Source of the DNA: Epiperipatus broadwayi
Taxonomy: Eukaryota > Onychophora > Udeonychophora > Euonychophora > Peripatidae
Direction of reading: 5' to 3'
Length of the DNA stretch: 64,000 bases
Assembly: GCA_028023455.1 (NCBI GenBank)
Contig: JAQFVV010006312.1
Span: forward strand, 930,001-994,000
Below, piece after piece: positions 48,093 through 61,802 of the stretch. The position numbers and the translations under genes were made by a program. How positions within the stretch are numbered: position 1 is the stretch's first letter; each line of letters begins with the position of its first letter. A model generated the notes under the pieces. The model saw only the letters and a program-made list of their open reading frames with translations. It ran no database searches and was not told where the DNA came from.

Positions 48093-48740
48093 ATTCACTT
48101 GAATAAAAAATTTAATCTTTGCTTTAAAATTCCTAGTTTTAAAAATAAGCTTAAATATACAAAAAGTGAAATATTGCATTGAATTTTCAAAAGGAACTGT
48201 AAGAATAATCATAATACAAATGTTTTGAATAACTAAAAAATCAAGTAGTTTGTTGCTCCAGAAGTCATGATATTCAAACATCAATAGTATCAGACTACTT
48301 CCATGTTCTAAACAACTTAAAGCTAAATTATTCAATGGTTTGTCTTTCTGGGAATACATTACATTTATGTAATAAATTAGAAACATATAAGATTATTTAA
48401 AATCTAATAAAAACTGAATAATAATACAATTATATATTGTGCTGAGATGGGATTTTAATCTGGTTCAGGTAAAACTTGAAAAAATTTAAAACTCCAATCA
48501 AAACTAAGATTTATTTTAGATAGATGGCTTTTAGTTAATCTAATAAATTATTCAATATTGATCAGTGATTGGGAGAAAAAACAACTATTGGAAAATCCCC
48601 AAATTCTCTCTGTAAAAGCAATTGGACAATGTATTGAGTGAAGTCTTTTACTTCATTGTTTCTTATGGAAGATAGATGTATTAAAAAGACTTTAATACTG
48701 CACAAACTATTCAAAGGCAGTTTACCTTTCACTTTCAAAT
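48093..48740. other. AT-rich DNA, no gene recognised
   Basis: Open frames at 48386-47985 (minus) and 48771-48562 (minus) are AT-driven; the first runs antisense through the RTE-like 3' end. No protein family recognised. Confidence 0.55.
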
Positions 48741-49206
48741 GTAAAGGATTTGAACTCAGATTTTCAAGCACCCTTCAACTATCCATACTATTTCATATAA
48801 CAAATGCATATGATCACACATGTAGAGAAGATAAATAATCACCAATATACATGTGAGAGGTCAGAGTGACTTGAGGTCAGCATGGGCATGGCAGTAATAT
48901 TGGCATCAGCATGGGATTTGAGTTTTCATCATCAGATTTTCAATATAGATGGCTGAAAAGTTGTATATTGGAATAGATTTAAGCCTGTCCATTAATGTAT
49001 GAAGATTTGCTATCTTAATATAAACTGAGCACTGATTATATATGTGTGTGGGAGATGATAATCTGGATCAACTGCTGGTTTAGCATGAAATACATATATT
49101 GGTGATTATTTTTTCTACATGTGTGTGGTCATGGGTATCAGTTGTATGAGTTAGTGTGGATAGCTGAAGGGTGCTTGAAAGTCTGAGTTCAAATCCCTAT
49201 ACTTAC
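48741..49206. mobile_element. Foldback element FB1, complete copy
   Basis: Left arm 48741-48860 ('AAGGATTTGAACTCAGATTT', 'CATATGATCACACATGTAGA', 'AATAATCACCAATATACATG'). Right arm up to 49206 ('CATATATTGGTGATTATTTT', 'CTACATGTGTGTGGTCATGG', 'TAGCTGAAGGGTGCTTGAAA'), ending GAGTTCAAATCCC. The middle (48860-49060) keeps 'CAGCATGGGCATGGCAGTAA' and 'TTGCTATCTTAATATAAACT' from the right arm only. This is the clearest full set of FB1 ends in the window. Confidence 0.75.
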
Positions 49207-52200
49207 AATTAAGCTCCAGGTTTGTGAAGAGTGCCTGGGTTTCAAATATTTACCTTCACTTTCAAGTTATTTTGAGTTTTGCAATATTTTTTTTTTAAAA
49301 TAATTTAATTGTCTTATTATCAATTTGAAAATAAATTGTTCAAATTCTTTACTAACATAGTATTTAATTTTAATGTCAGCAATATATATATATTTTAAAT
49401 TAATAATAAAAGTCTTGATTTGTATTGAAAATGAAAGTTGTTACAATTTACATATAATAAACGTTTTTTTTTTTAAAAAAAAACCATAGAATTTAAAAGA
49501 ATTGAAATGTAATTCAAAAAGTATTTACGTATATTTTTTTTAAAAAATAAAAATTTTATTTAGTTTATTTTTTATTTTATTATAATTTTTGTTATAGTAA
49601 TTTTTAAGAAAAGTATTTTAATTGTATTGATATTTTTGTAGTTGTTTTGTTTTCATTAAAACCAGAATTCGTATATTGTTGTTTGTTTTTTTTAATTAAA
49701 ACTCCCTTTGTGTATATCTCCCAACATTTATTGTCTTCTTGACAGTACTTGAAATGTTTTTAAAAAAAAAAATAGAACAAGTTAAAATGTATGTAGATCA
49801 ATTATTCATGATGGAATGTTTAGTAAATCTGTCAGTGATGTTCGCAGCCTGATCAGACAGAATAAATATTAATATTTTTTTCAAATCATGAATAAGCCTC
49901 CAATTTTACTTTTAGATGGTCAATCCATTAACCACATCAGTGGAATCTAATGATAAGTATGGTCATTAATAATGGTAAAATCCAAAAATCTGGATTAATA
50001 GTATGAATGTCGTGATGCTGTTCATTATTGATAAAAAAAAGGTGTCATACTCCTAGTTCATATTTAACCCAGATCGTTATTCAATGAACAGCTGAATTAA
50101 GTGATACTATTAGCTAGAACCTAATAGGATCTAGTCTGGTGAATATCAATGTTTTGTTTCATTTTTAGTATTGTATTTGTTTTTGTAAAAATAATAGATT
50201 TGCAGATAAGAGAAAGCAAAAGAAGAAGATTCTGAACATGGGTTTTAAAAAAATCCATACCGTGGTCTATTGTTACATGTAGAATTAGAAATTATTTTTA
50301 AAAATATTTTTAACGTTTTTGAAAGTATGAGAAATACATTTATATTTATTTTTTTAAGATAAATTTAGTTCTTTGAACTTAATTGTAATAGGAAAAATAT
50401 ACTATAAATCATTTTTACTATAAATAATCGTAATTTCTTACAGTAAATAGTTCAAGCTAAAAATGGATATTTATAAGTAATATCCATTTTAAATAAATAA
50501 TTTATTTAAGGGGAAAAAAAAAGATTTTTATATCTGAAAATTTTTACTGAATCATCGAGATAGTTAAAAACAAATGAAATAATTATTTTAAAACATTTTA
50601 ATAATAAATAACTCTTTTTATATATTTGATGTAATCCTATAATTACTAATATCCATTTTTCTCTGTTTATTTTTGCAACTTTATTATTTATAGTGAGTTG
50701 GTTTTAAAGTGTTTTAAGTGTTTAATTAAAATCGTTTTAGTTAAAATGTATTTTTATAAATTTATAATATGCACTTAGAATTTTAAATACCTTAAGAATC
50801 CTTTAAAATAAAGAGTTCTGTCAAAATTGTAATTATTATCTTTTGAAAATGTGTAAAAAATATAAATAGTTGTATATCTTATATGCACCCTAAGTTGTTA
50901 AAAGACAGAAAACAATTGCCGTTATATGAACTCTCCTAGTAAAATTTTAATTAACATTTATTTATTTATTATTTTTAAATAGAAACTTTTATTAATTATA
51001 TATTGTGAATGAATCTAATCTCTAAAACATATAAACAATGCTAATGAAGTAACATTGTATTATGAGTAGCAATATTTCCTTCTATGAAAGTTGGATGAGC
51101 CAAATGTAAAAGGAAAACTAATAAAGACTGCAAAATTGTAAAACTAAAATAAGTGCTGTTCATTGAATAGTTTGCATATTTGGATAATCATGAATACAAT
51201 AAAATATTATAATTGAGTATGGTTAGCTGGCCATAGAAGTGCCTCATAGATTTGGGACACTATATATAATAAATAAATCATGAGCCATGTTGTTTTTTCC
51301 ACTTATATACTAAATATTTGGACAATCTAAACATACTGTATGAAATGTTATACTTATGCAACTAAAATATATAATTAAAGTAAATAAACAAATATGTTGA
51401 TTCCCAAATGGCTCTATGGTAGTTTACATTTATACTTACAAAGGACTCATGAATTTTGTAAGGCACCAATGGTCCAAATAATAAATATCTTGCCTGGAAA
51501 AGAAGATACAATTCAATAAATGGTGATTTATGTAATGATAAAGTGTAATATGGGATGCACAATGAAATATCTTAATTGTAAACTAAGTTATGTAATAAAA
51601 CAATGTATAATGATTGATGCAATAGGCAAATCAAAATACCTAAGTTAATAATAATAATAACATAAATTTATTGAGATAAGCATTAATTCATTAAGATAGA
51701 TAAAATAAAGATTACAATTTTAATTTATCAACTGCAATCTAATATCTTTACATATATTTTATAAGTCACCTCCCCTCCTTTTTTTATGATTGCAATTTTT
51801 GATGTGATATACATTTAAATTTTAAAGCATGTAGTCATAAAAGGGTTAAATATAAATTCTTTAAACAAAGAAAAAAACTTCAGTATTGTTTTTTAATATA
51901 TATATATATTTCTCATATTATTTAAATGATAATGAATGCCGAGTCGGCTATACCAATGGAACTTATTATTTAATACATGTTTACTGTTAATACTTTTTTC
52001 TTTTTTTAAAACCATTTTTTTCTTTATAAATGAAACTTATTTGACAATGTTAAGATTTTTATTAGTATCTGTTACCACAGTTTCACACACACATATATAT
52101 ATGACTTTAGCTGATAATCCTTTATTCATTGATGTTTGCTTTGGTACTTTTTTTGTTAAAAAAACACAAACATAGGGATTCATAAGCAATTCGAATCATT

Positions 52201-53050
52201 AGATGATATCCAAATTACTATTCCATTTGATACTGCAATCCAAGGTGAACTCAATTATCTTGGCTTTATGATGGTCAGCATAGTATTTGTGATATCCATT
52301 TCATTTTAATTGTAAAGATAACAAATGAAGGAGGGACTTGTACTACTTCTCTCTAAGTTGTCTTACTCACAGTCCATATTTCTTTGCCATATGTTTCAAA
52401 TATATTTATCAAAGTAAGGTAAAATAAAGACAAAATTTTAAGCAGAAAAAGTCTATGACCTCTTGCAAAAAATGTTCTGTAGCTATGACAGCACAAAACA
52501 CAGTCTTTTCCCTTTATAAACACTGGCTTTTGATCATGTGACAATCTTTCTTCTAATTCTAATAAGGCATTGCTGTCATTCACACAATAATAATTTAAAC
52601 AAAAATATATCATTTTAAAATTTAATAAATAAATGGTTCACTTATTCCAGATTCATTCAAAACAATAAATATTCTTTTATTAACCAGATGGCATTTGTTT
52701 TCTTTATTTAACTATTTATACACTATAAAGAAGCTATAGATGACAACATGTGTACATCACAATATATATGTATAATTTCATAATATTTTTTTTATTATAT
52801 GTCACTCTTTTTACACTATTTATTTTAGTACCTTCTTTAGTGTTATATATTATTTGGTCTATTATAGAACAAAAAATCCTATATAATTCATAAGTTCCAT
52901 TTAGGTGCAGATTTTTTTGTAATTTTCTTAAAAGTTTTCATATTCATTTAAATAGTTGAATTGTCCATCCATGTCCAGCTCTGTTTTATACTCTTCTTTG
53001 TCATAATAATGTCTATAATATCTAACTGTTTTCTTAAATCATAGATTTAG
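49207..53050. other. AT-rich DNA, no gene recognised
   Basis: Includes poly-A and poly-T runs, a short ATA repeat at 51645 and TA runs at 51900. Open frames at 51562-51362 (minus), 51936-52175 (plus) and 52613-52353 (minus) were read. The last has 'ETYGKEIWTVSKTT', faintly like a LINE 'YGSEIWTV' block, but nothing adjacent confirms it. Confidence 0.5.
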
Positions 53051-53109
53051 TTTTTGATAATTTTAATATACAGTGTGGATTGTAGTCTTTGTAACATTTT
53101 TTATTTAAA

Positions 53110-53500
53110 TGCGTGAAACATTGATATATTTTTTAAAACATGCATAAATGTCTTCATTAATATTATATTATTTATAATGAAAGTTATTGACTACATATTG
53201 AGTCTATAATTTATTTTATTCATTATTTTCATTCATACATTATGTAATTTTACTTACCTACATAACAAGTGATTGGTTTACTGCCAGCCAGAGCAGAGAG
53301 AATAAATTCTATTATAATGTCATCTGTAAACTACAATCTACGAAAAATATGATCAAATCTATAATAAACCATCAGCATTTAAAATATATCTCATTTTAAA
53401 CCAGATGTCATTAACATATAAATGAATAATAATAAATAATAAAAGTCCATTCACCTCATTTAAAATTTTATTTATGGATTTCCACATGCTTATATTAATC
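53110..53500 (-). pseudogene. Possible isolated RT relic
   Basis: On the minus strand, 'NEVNGLLLFIIIHLYVNDIW' near 53465-53400 is followed about 25 codons later by 'FTDDIIIEFILSALAGS' near 53325. That is the expected spacing of an RT GxxxSPxLF block and the [FY]xDD block. The first block has lost its defining glycine-serine residues, so this is weak. It would belong to a LINE other than LINE-alpha, which lies on the opposite strand directly beside it. Confidence 0.3.
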
Positions 53501-53544
53501 TTATTTCACAAATTAATTATAATAAACTTCACATTTATTTATTT

Positions 53545-56260
53545 ATATCCAGACCATACAATCACCAACTGAATAATCTTGACATTAAATTCGAAACTAG
53601 ACAACTTTCTATATCCATGTATAATTATTAAAGATTTTAATATGGCATCTGGAAAATTTGTAAGAAAATGATTACATACACTTGTTTTCCCTCTAATGAG
53701 TTGAGACCCCCCCCCAACTCCAAATCTTTTACAATGGTAAACTCTTTTGACCCAAGAATCTGGTATTTTACTCCTCACATTACAACATCCAAAAACTCAC
53801 TTTTATCAGATCACTCAGAATTCATCATAATTCTTGATCTACATTTTTAACTCAAAATAATACAAACAAGCAAAACAATCTGATTCTTACTCCCCTTTAC
53901 ATATCACAGTTTTTCTACTCTAGGGTATATATCTATTTAAACAAAATCAAGTTACTGCAAATGAATCCAGTACAAGAATGGTGTGCATTCACAAACATAA
54001 ACGATATACAGGGCTTTTAGAATTGATGAAAAAAATTCACAAAACATTCATGCAAACATTATCTTTTGGCGTAGACCATTCCAGATACTTTGCACTTACA
54101 TATGCATACAAAGCATGTGACTACTCACAGAATATCTTGCAATCAAAAATACAAAATTTTCCTAAAATAAATGTTCTTATGGTCCTAAAAATACATTGAA
54201 TGATGGCTGGGCCAACTAGCACCTATACGTTCCCACCACCATTAAAAAGCAAGTGGTAAATTCACATTGGAATCCATCTATACATACTTCAAAAATAATT
54301 TCAAAGAAGAACACCTTTCAATTCAGACCTACAATTCCTAAAGCCATCTGAAAATGATGTAAAATTCACACCCACTAAAATCAACACATTACCAGAAACA
54401 TCTTATCTATGTTTACAAAGCATTCCTAGACCATAGTTGCACATATGAGTTTCTTTATTACACAATGCCTACTTAATCTGGCAAACTTCCTCTCTAAAAA
54501 GAAATACAAAAATCCAAGATTTTAATTCAGGACAAAGAATCTACACTAAATAATTTATGCCCAATGTCAATGAGTCCTTTCAGCATTAAAATATTAGAAA
54601 GCTTTTAAAAACAGAGTGGAATCATTTCTTCTACCACTATTTGAAAAGTCACAACATGCAAAAAAAGCCTTGTCCACTAATCAAACAGTCTTCATTTTTA
54701 AAATGGTAATAAAGTCAGAAACAATAAAAAATATAGTTCTATGGTAATACCACTAGATATAAACTCAGTCTATGAATTAGTGTAAGTAGACAAACTTATA
54801 AGTTTACTTACAGTAACCACATTTTCTAAATCCTACTTCTACATATTAAAAAAATATTCTTAGTAGGAAAACTCATATCACACTAAACTGTAAATTTCCA
54901 TATCCCATTATTCCATATAGTTTCATCTTGCAAGGGTATTCGATAAATTCACTTCTTTTTATGATTATATTAATCTGCTTATCAAAACAATTGAAAACCA
55001 ACTTACAGGGATATACATATAAAGTCTGAATAAAAGCATATCATGCATAGATTACCTAGATGATCCTTCAGTATTTTTAACAAGCAAAAAAAAACCAATT
55101 CCAGTTTTCCAAAAAAGAATTTCATAATATACAAACAATTTGAAAGTTAAAGTAAACCTGGACAAATTTAGTTCACAGCAAATTTAAACAGGGAAAAAGC
55201 TCACAATTCTTTCAAAGAATCTCCAACCTTCTTTTTGTGATTTTTCCTTTCCACCTCAGAAATGTGATGGCAAATTCAAAAAAGTCTTTTAAAAAAATTG
55301 AAAATATAATGTAATCAATGTCAAAAATTGCCTATCTATTACTTTATGCAAAAACCACATTATTCAATATGCTAGTGATGACAAGAATTTCTTATTGCAC
55401 TCCCAATAGTAACATTCATTAAAGCTTTTAGAAATCAAATTAACAGCCTATGTAGAAAATTATTCTGGAATAAAAAAAAATCTGTTGCAATATCAATTTA
55501 AAAATTTCAACACTTCTTATCACAGAACAGACTTGGACTACATGACTTGAAAATATTTATAATTAAAAAAAAAACATTAAATATAGTATCAGCATGTATA
55601 CTAACTTATTCATATTTAATAACCATTTAAAATTATGCCCATAAACAAACCTCCATCCCATGAAGAATACTGAAAAGACACTCATAGGGTCACTTTTAAA
55701 CACTGAAAATTTTATCTTCTATTCATCAAAACACAAATTTACTTACTGGTAAGGTAATAACTTAACTTCATCTTTTTTCCAATACAGAAAAAGAAACTAC
55801 TCCACCCTTAAATAATAAACAACTAAGTAAAAAATTTGGATTATGGTCTCTGGAACCGAAATATTTTGATTTCTAAAAATCAACATTGAAGCTCTGTTCA
55901 CTCCCTATTTTCTTAAAGCAAAAGACAAAAACCATTCACTCTATGTCATCTGAAGCAGAAACACAACAACTTTTTCTTAAATGGGTCAAAATAGCAACAT
56001 TTTGTAACTTTACATTACAATTATTAATGAAAAAAATATAATTACATCAGACAACTATTTGATACCTTTCAGTCAGGAATTTATAAACACATAAGATACT
56101 TTTTATTACATACACTATGGGACACAAGAGGCACATTTTTATTCAATAATAATCCCAGAAAATACTCCAGCACACTCACAAACAAACTAAAAACTATCTA
56201 ATAAAGAGATCACAAAATAGTAGAACAAAACACCCATTCAAACATGTGATTCTTAATATT
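53545..56260 (+). mobile_element. LINE-alpha copy D, plus strand, heavily decayed
   Basis: The 5' end falls in the endonuclease: 'IIKDFNMASGKFVRK' (GDFN block) then 'LHTLVFPLMS' and, at 53668-53850, 'TSKNSLLSDHSEFIIILDLH' (SDH block). The RT is traceable at about 54560 ('MSMSPFSIKILES', family ISMGPLGIKILER) and further on in pieces. 'ITFIKAFRNQINSLCRKLF' and 'LLITEQTWTT' (about 55400-55545) fit the thumb/C-terminal order of copy A. The end ('SSTLTNKLKTI', about 56165-56200) fits 'YSATYSIKLELF'. No trinucleotide tail. Inactive. Confidence 0.7.
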
Positions 56261-58229
56261 GTATACAATTTTATAACATGACATCATTGCCTCATAGAAC
56301 TAAACAAACAATAGCAAATCTAATATTTAATGTAAATAAATATTCATATAACAACGATACATCACTTTGCAAAACTGAAAAACAAATACATTGTGAAATA
56401 GTATTATATTTTTTGTATATATCCCGACATTGTTCTTGTAAATAAATCCAACGCTCTTTGTATCAAATAAATTATGTAACTTTAAATAAGTAAATAAAAT
56501 TCCTTTAAAACGTATATTGTAGACGGTCTGCTATTCACTTAAGCTAGTAAAGAATTATATAATACTCTACTATTTTATTCTTTTAAAAATAAATAATTGA
56601 AATATTTTATCTGTAATTTTTTTTTGTGTGCCTAATTTGTTGTAAATGGAATGTTAATAAAGAATTATGAAGGAAGTATTTATAATATAATAAAAAATGT
56701 ATTATCATATCTTATTAAAGACAATTTCGAGAATGAATCTCAAAAATTATTTATGCTGTTAATTCAGACGAATTGCTCGAAATTAACATATCTAGCATTA
56801 GTTATTTTAAAAGTATATAAAAAATTAACAGCAATAATTAAAATAAAATATTTTTTTAAAAAAAATAAATAAATATTTATATATTGATAACTGAAACACA
56901 GGCTTATTATATACCTGTGTCTATATATGTAATATATAGGGTATATGAGCACAGACTTTCAGATGATCTAATTTTTATTAAGTTTTATTTTAAACAATCT
57001 TATTAGTAACATATTTAATAATAACAACTCATATACATATGTATTAATGTAATTTTACCTATTGTACAGGAAATCGTTGATAGGTTTGATGGCATTGGAA
57101 CAAAAGTGATAGCTCCACCCACTTACTCGAATAGCCAATACCCCTTATCTTAAGTTTGAAAAATATGCAGAAATCTTTAGATTTTGAATTTTTAACTTTC
57201 ACTGATGAATGCTAAAAACCAGAAACTAGAATGTACATTTAATGTTTTGTGCATTTATACAAAGATAAATTAAAATTTGGTAATAGAGTGGATTATTGTC
57301 TCTAATGGAAATTTTTAAAGTAAACCTAAAATAATGGTGGTATAATGCTTTATTTGGTAGGTACAATTTTTTACCAAAAGATTAGAGATACCTACAATTC
57401 AGGTCAAATCTATATCATTATATATAAAAAGTTATTTTGGGTTCAAAATCTTACGATATTTGAATTTTACACCATTAGTTTGGATATTATAAAAAAAATA
57501 ACAATTGTTTTTAATGTGTATATGCAAATTCAATGTTTCTGACTGATGAATTTGTTTAATCTCACCATTGATAACACAAACTTGCAAATTTTTTTTGTGC
57601 TATATCTATTTATAATTAGTTGTTAACGATATTGATTACCACAATTGTTTGGGACATCAATGACAAGTGATTTAATATAATAATCAATAAACAATACAAT
57701 TTTTTATACAAATATTATTTTGTAAAAAGGTTTTATTAAAGCTGTGGCCATTGATAATTTTTTTATAAGTTATGATATTTTTAAATTACATTATTCTAGG
57801 AATAATTATTTTAAAAAATATATCCACAGATGACAATTATAAAAAAAACAATCTGATTAAACTGATAAATAGAAAAAAAGTAATATAACTTCCACGTGCT
57901 AATAAGTAATAGAATTTTGTTAATATTATGTTTGTAACTATTTTCAGAAAATATTTTAAATAAAAATCTTAAATTTTGAATGCTAATTGACACTCAATAA
58001 CCTGATTGTAAATATAGATACTTTAAACACTCAATTGATTGGAAAAACCCAAAAACATTTTAATTCTGTATTGCAAGCAAAAATAGTTAGATCATTGTGG
58101 TTCATTCTTACTATCAAAATGATTAAATAAAAAAATAAAAATTTAATTATTTTTTTAATATTTAAATACAGTATAAAATTTAAAACACATAACAGATAAT
58201 TCTCAGTCTTATTCTTAAAGAATTTAAAT
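56261..58229. other. AT-rich DNA, no gene recognised
   Basis: Open frames here (56651-56872, 57345-57542) are rich in K, I, N and Y, as expected from composition, with no domain. No repeats of the families in this window were seen. Confidence 0.55.
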
Positions 58230-61200
58230 ATAACACAGATTAATGTAAGGGGAATTAACTTACCTCAATGCTTATTTGCTCTCAGCAACTCAACTCACAC
58301 AATTTAGTGGTATAACTCTCTTCACTGAAATAAATATTTTATCACATTCAAAAATTAATCCACACAGATATCATAATAAATTTGGATTCCCGAAGTTATT
58401 ACAGTCTGATGTAGTTACAGTTAAAATAGAAATGATACATTTAAGCAGTTTAAAATTTTATATCTTGACTTCAATATGAGCATAATAACAGACTATCATA
58501 CTTCCCTCATAATAAACATAATCACAGAATATCTTTATGATAAAATGGAATTAATATTGAGATTAATAAGGCAGATAAATTTGTTTATTTCTACTAATCC
58601 CCATCCTATAATTTTAATTGATGATTTCAACATGTCATATTCAACTATTGTGAAAAAATACTGTCATCAGATTAATGCCAGACTCATGAGTGTAGGAGGA
58701 TTCTTGTCCAGAAACTCATTCTTTTTAAACCCAAAACAATCCACACCAATAGATCTTCTTTTCTACTCTCCTTACTTTCATTTTTTTTATCAATCAAACC
58801 TTAATACCTGTAAGCTTATCAGATCATTTAGCACAGGCAATTATGATTGAGTTAAACTTGCAATGTCAACCACTATTCAGACTTAACAACACTATTAGAA
58901 TACTTCTAAAATATATGACACCTGAAGCTGCCCTTTCAAAAATTTACATTTATATTAAAAAATAAACAGTATGAAATTAAATTCTGTAGAATCATGTTTC
59001 ATATTTATAAACATCAAATCTATCATAAATTTTTATACTCTAAAAAATAATGCCCCAATTAATTTGGCAAAAGAACTGGATACAATATACCTTCAACTAA
59101 AAAATATTTCCCCATCAACAACCTCTATTTGTTTAATCATAACTCTCAAACAAAAATACAAACCCCACACAACAAATCTTGGCTACTTATCTATCTATTA
59201 AAAAATCAAAAATATATATGACAGATTCCCATAACTGGTCAAAAGGATATATATATACAATGGGCCTTTAGTTATAAACCAAAAGCAACAACACTATCAT
59301 CCATTTTGAAAGATTCAAATGTGATAATAAAACATGTTTCCCCTTGTATACTACTACTTTAAATCCAAATTTCAAACTTATTACTTTCCCAAACTTACCC
59401 CCTTTTTATTTGGATGTTATGTTGGACATCATGGAATTACTAAATCTGATTATTGCCCTTAAGTTAAACAACATTCCTGATAATGCTCATCCAGGATCTC
59501 ATGCAATACCCAAATTCCTGCTTAACCATCTCAATCATTTCACAATTCCAATAATGCATAATTTAATTAATCATTTGTCCAAACAAATCCACATAATTCC
59601 AGAACATTATTCTATATCTATGGTTCCCTTCCTTAAAAAAATATTATTCATTCCTGCTTAGACAATCTTAGATCTATATCCATGATTCCACTCATTATTA
59701 AAATAGTTGAATCTATTATTAAAGATAAAATTCAACCACTCCTCCCTTCATGATCAAAATTTCAGTTTGCAAAAAAAATTTGGCTACTTCTGCAGCAGCT
59801 ATTTTGTTCAAAGTGATAATAAACGACATTAGGCAATGTAGAAAAACAGGGCCCATTGCTGTGCAATTGGATATAAGGTTTTTATTTGACCCAGTTCCTA
59901 TACCTAATTACTCCAACTACTTCAAGAATATAATATACTGAAACCATACCTCTATATACTGGAAAATCTACTTATAAATAGAGAAGTTTGTATCACACTC
60001 AAGAGAAAACTCTCCCTGGATTTCATTCACATAATTCTATTTTTCAAAGCTCTTATCTTAACTCTTTTCTCTTCACAACTTATATTAATCCCCTTCTTTT
60101 AGAAATAGAAAGCAAAATTCCTGAAATACATATTCCTATAATTAAACAAACTATTAATCACATCATCTGTAAGGATGACCATTATTTTTCTCCTCTCAAA
60201 AAACTCTTTTCTTTACCTGACACTGTATTTAAAACTATACTAACAATTTTTCAATTCACTTTAATAAAAACAAATCTTCTACTTGGAATATTCTTACAGG
60301 TTTTCCAATTTTTCTTTTATATGAGTTTTTAGGTTTTCTAATTTACCTCTAATACAATACAGTGAAAATTGCTATTCAAAATCAGCTTATTATTCTGATA
60401 GAAAGCACCATCAATGAATTATCCAAAATATATACTTTAATATATGCAAAGGTATCACTAGTCAACATTTTAATATTTCCTAAAATTTACTATTTTTTGC
60501 CCATTATTAAATTTACTTCTTCATTAAGAAAAAATACTACCTTATCACCAAACTAATCTGGAATAAAAAAAGCAGTAGCGCTAAGCATAAAAAATATGCA
60601 AAAGCATATTAAATTCAATGGTCTCTCATTACATGGTATCTCTATCTTTTAGCTTCAGAGAACATTTAATGAAATGACTAAACTAATTAGTTTATTCCCA
60701 AGTGTTAATAGTGTAGTGCTTGTTAACCCTACTGAAACTTCACTACCCATTAACAAAAATTTTATCAAAACCTTAATAATTCTCATAAGTAAACACACTA
60801 TTTTCTCACATAATCTATTTTTAAATAAAATTAACTATTGGCAAACATATGACATTGAAAATAGTAATAGTATATTAAATAATAGTTATTCTTTCTTGTT
60901 ATGTAGTGACAAATACATTTTTAAAAAAGTTCAGATATTGGCACTTCAAATCCAAATATCTGGACTTCATAATTAAAATAAATGTCAAAGCCATTACTAC
61001 TAATTATCTTTTCTCCTACAAATGACACTTCACAAATATAAATCTATTATGTGCCCTTTATCATAGAAATTAAGAAACATTGAAACATTTTCTTATGGAT
61101 TATTCCTCACTTCTTTCTTGTTGTATTTTTATCACTAACAATCAACAACTTCATAAAAAGTATACAAAGTCGTCTTTTTCCCAATATAAGAATTACTATA

Positions 61201-61380
61201 TTCATTTTTCCAATCTCTGGTTTATAAGATGCTATCTAAGCTTTGATTCCATATCTCACAATACTAAATCACTCTTTCTGAAACAATTAAATAACATTAA
61301 GACCAGAGATCAAACTCATGCACCAGCTGATATTTTTGCAGATACATGGAGTCTGATCTCATTAACAACAACCTAGTAAC
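58230..61380 (+). mobile_element. LINE-alpha copy E, plus strand, decayed ORF2
   Basis: The endonuclease begins 'INITQINVRGINLPQC' (58228) and continues 'ITLFTEINILSHSKINPHRY'. At 58560-58850 come 'HPIILIDDFNMSYSTIVKKY' (GDFN block, here DDFN) and 'RLMSVGGFLSRN'. The RT at 59440-60330 reads 'DNAHPGSHAIPKFLLNHLNH', 'PIAVQLDIRFLFDPVPI' (catalytic D region) and 'NSFLFTTYINPLLLEIESKI', with the YMDD block reduced to 'CKDD' near 60165. The C-terminus ends 'TRDQTHAPADIFADTWSLIS' (61376), matching copy A. ORF1 is not present upstream, and no trinucleotide tail follows. Confidence 0.8.
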
Positions 61381-61802
61381 TTGGTTATTGAATATATTAA
61401 TTAATATGCATTAAATATATATCCATTATTGTTCATTTATATAAACATCTATTTTGCTACTTTTCTACTTGAAATCTCTTTTGTTTCAATAAGACTTGTA
61501 AATAATCTCCAATGTATATAGTAAACACAATAAAGTTAATTTAAAACTACTTTAAACATTCAGGGAAAATAAATAGAAAAAGAATTGAGTGTTTAAAAAT
61601 TAAAGTGAAGAGTATGTACATAATTATTTTATCAAAAAACAGAAAAAACAAACAGAAAATTGAAATAATCAATATATAATTCAATTTTCATTAACTTTCA
61701 AATTTTCAGTTTGGTTATATGTATAAATTCTCAATGTCAATATATTTTTTTGGAATTTGCAGACAATTTTAGCAAAAAATTAATAAGATATTTAAATTTT
61801 TT
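61381..61802. other. 3' flank of LINE-alpha E, nothing recognised
   Basis: AT-rich, possibly including the element's 3' UTR (an AATAAAG at about 61529). No ORF or tandem repeat. Confidence 0.5.

Noticed and set aside
52353-52613. LINE C-terminal fragment (ETYGKEIWTVSKTT)
   Set aside because: Only one short block resembles the YG-E-WT motif, and surrounding frames give no other RT-region match.
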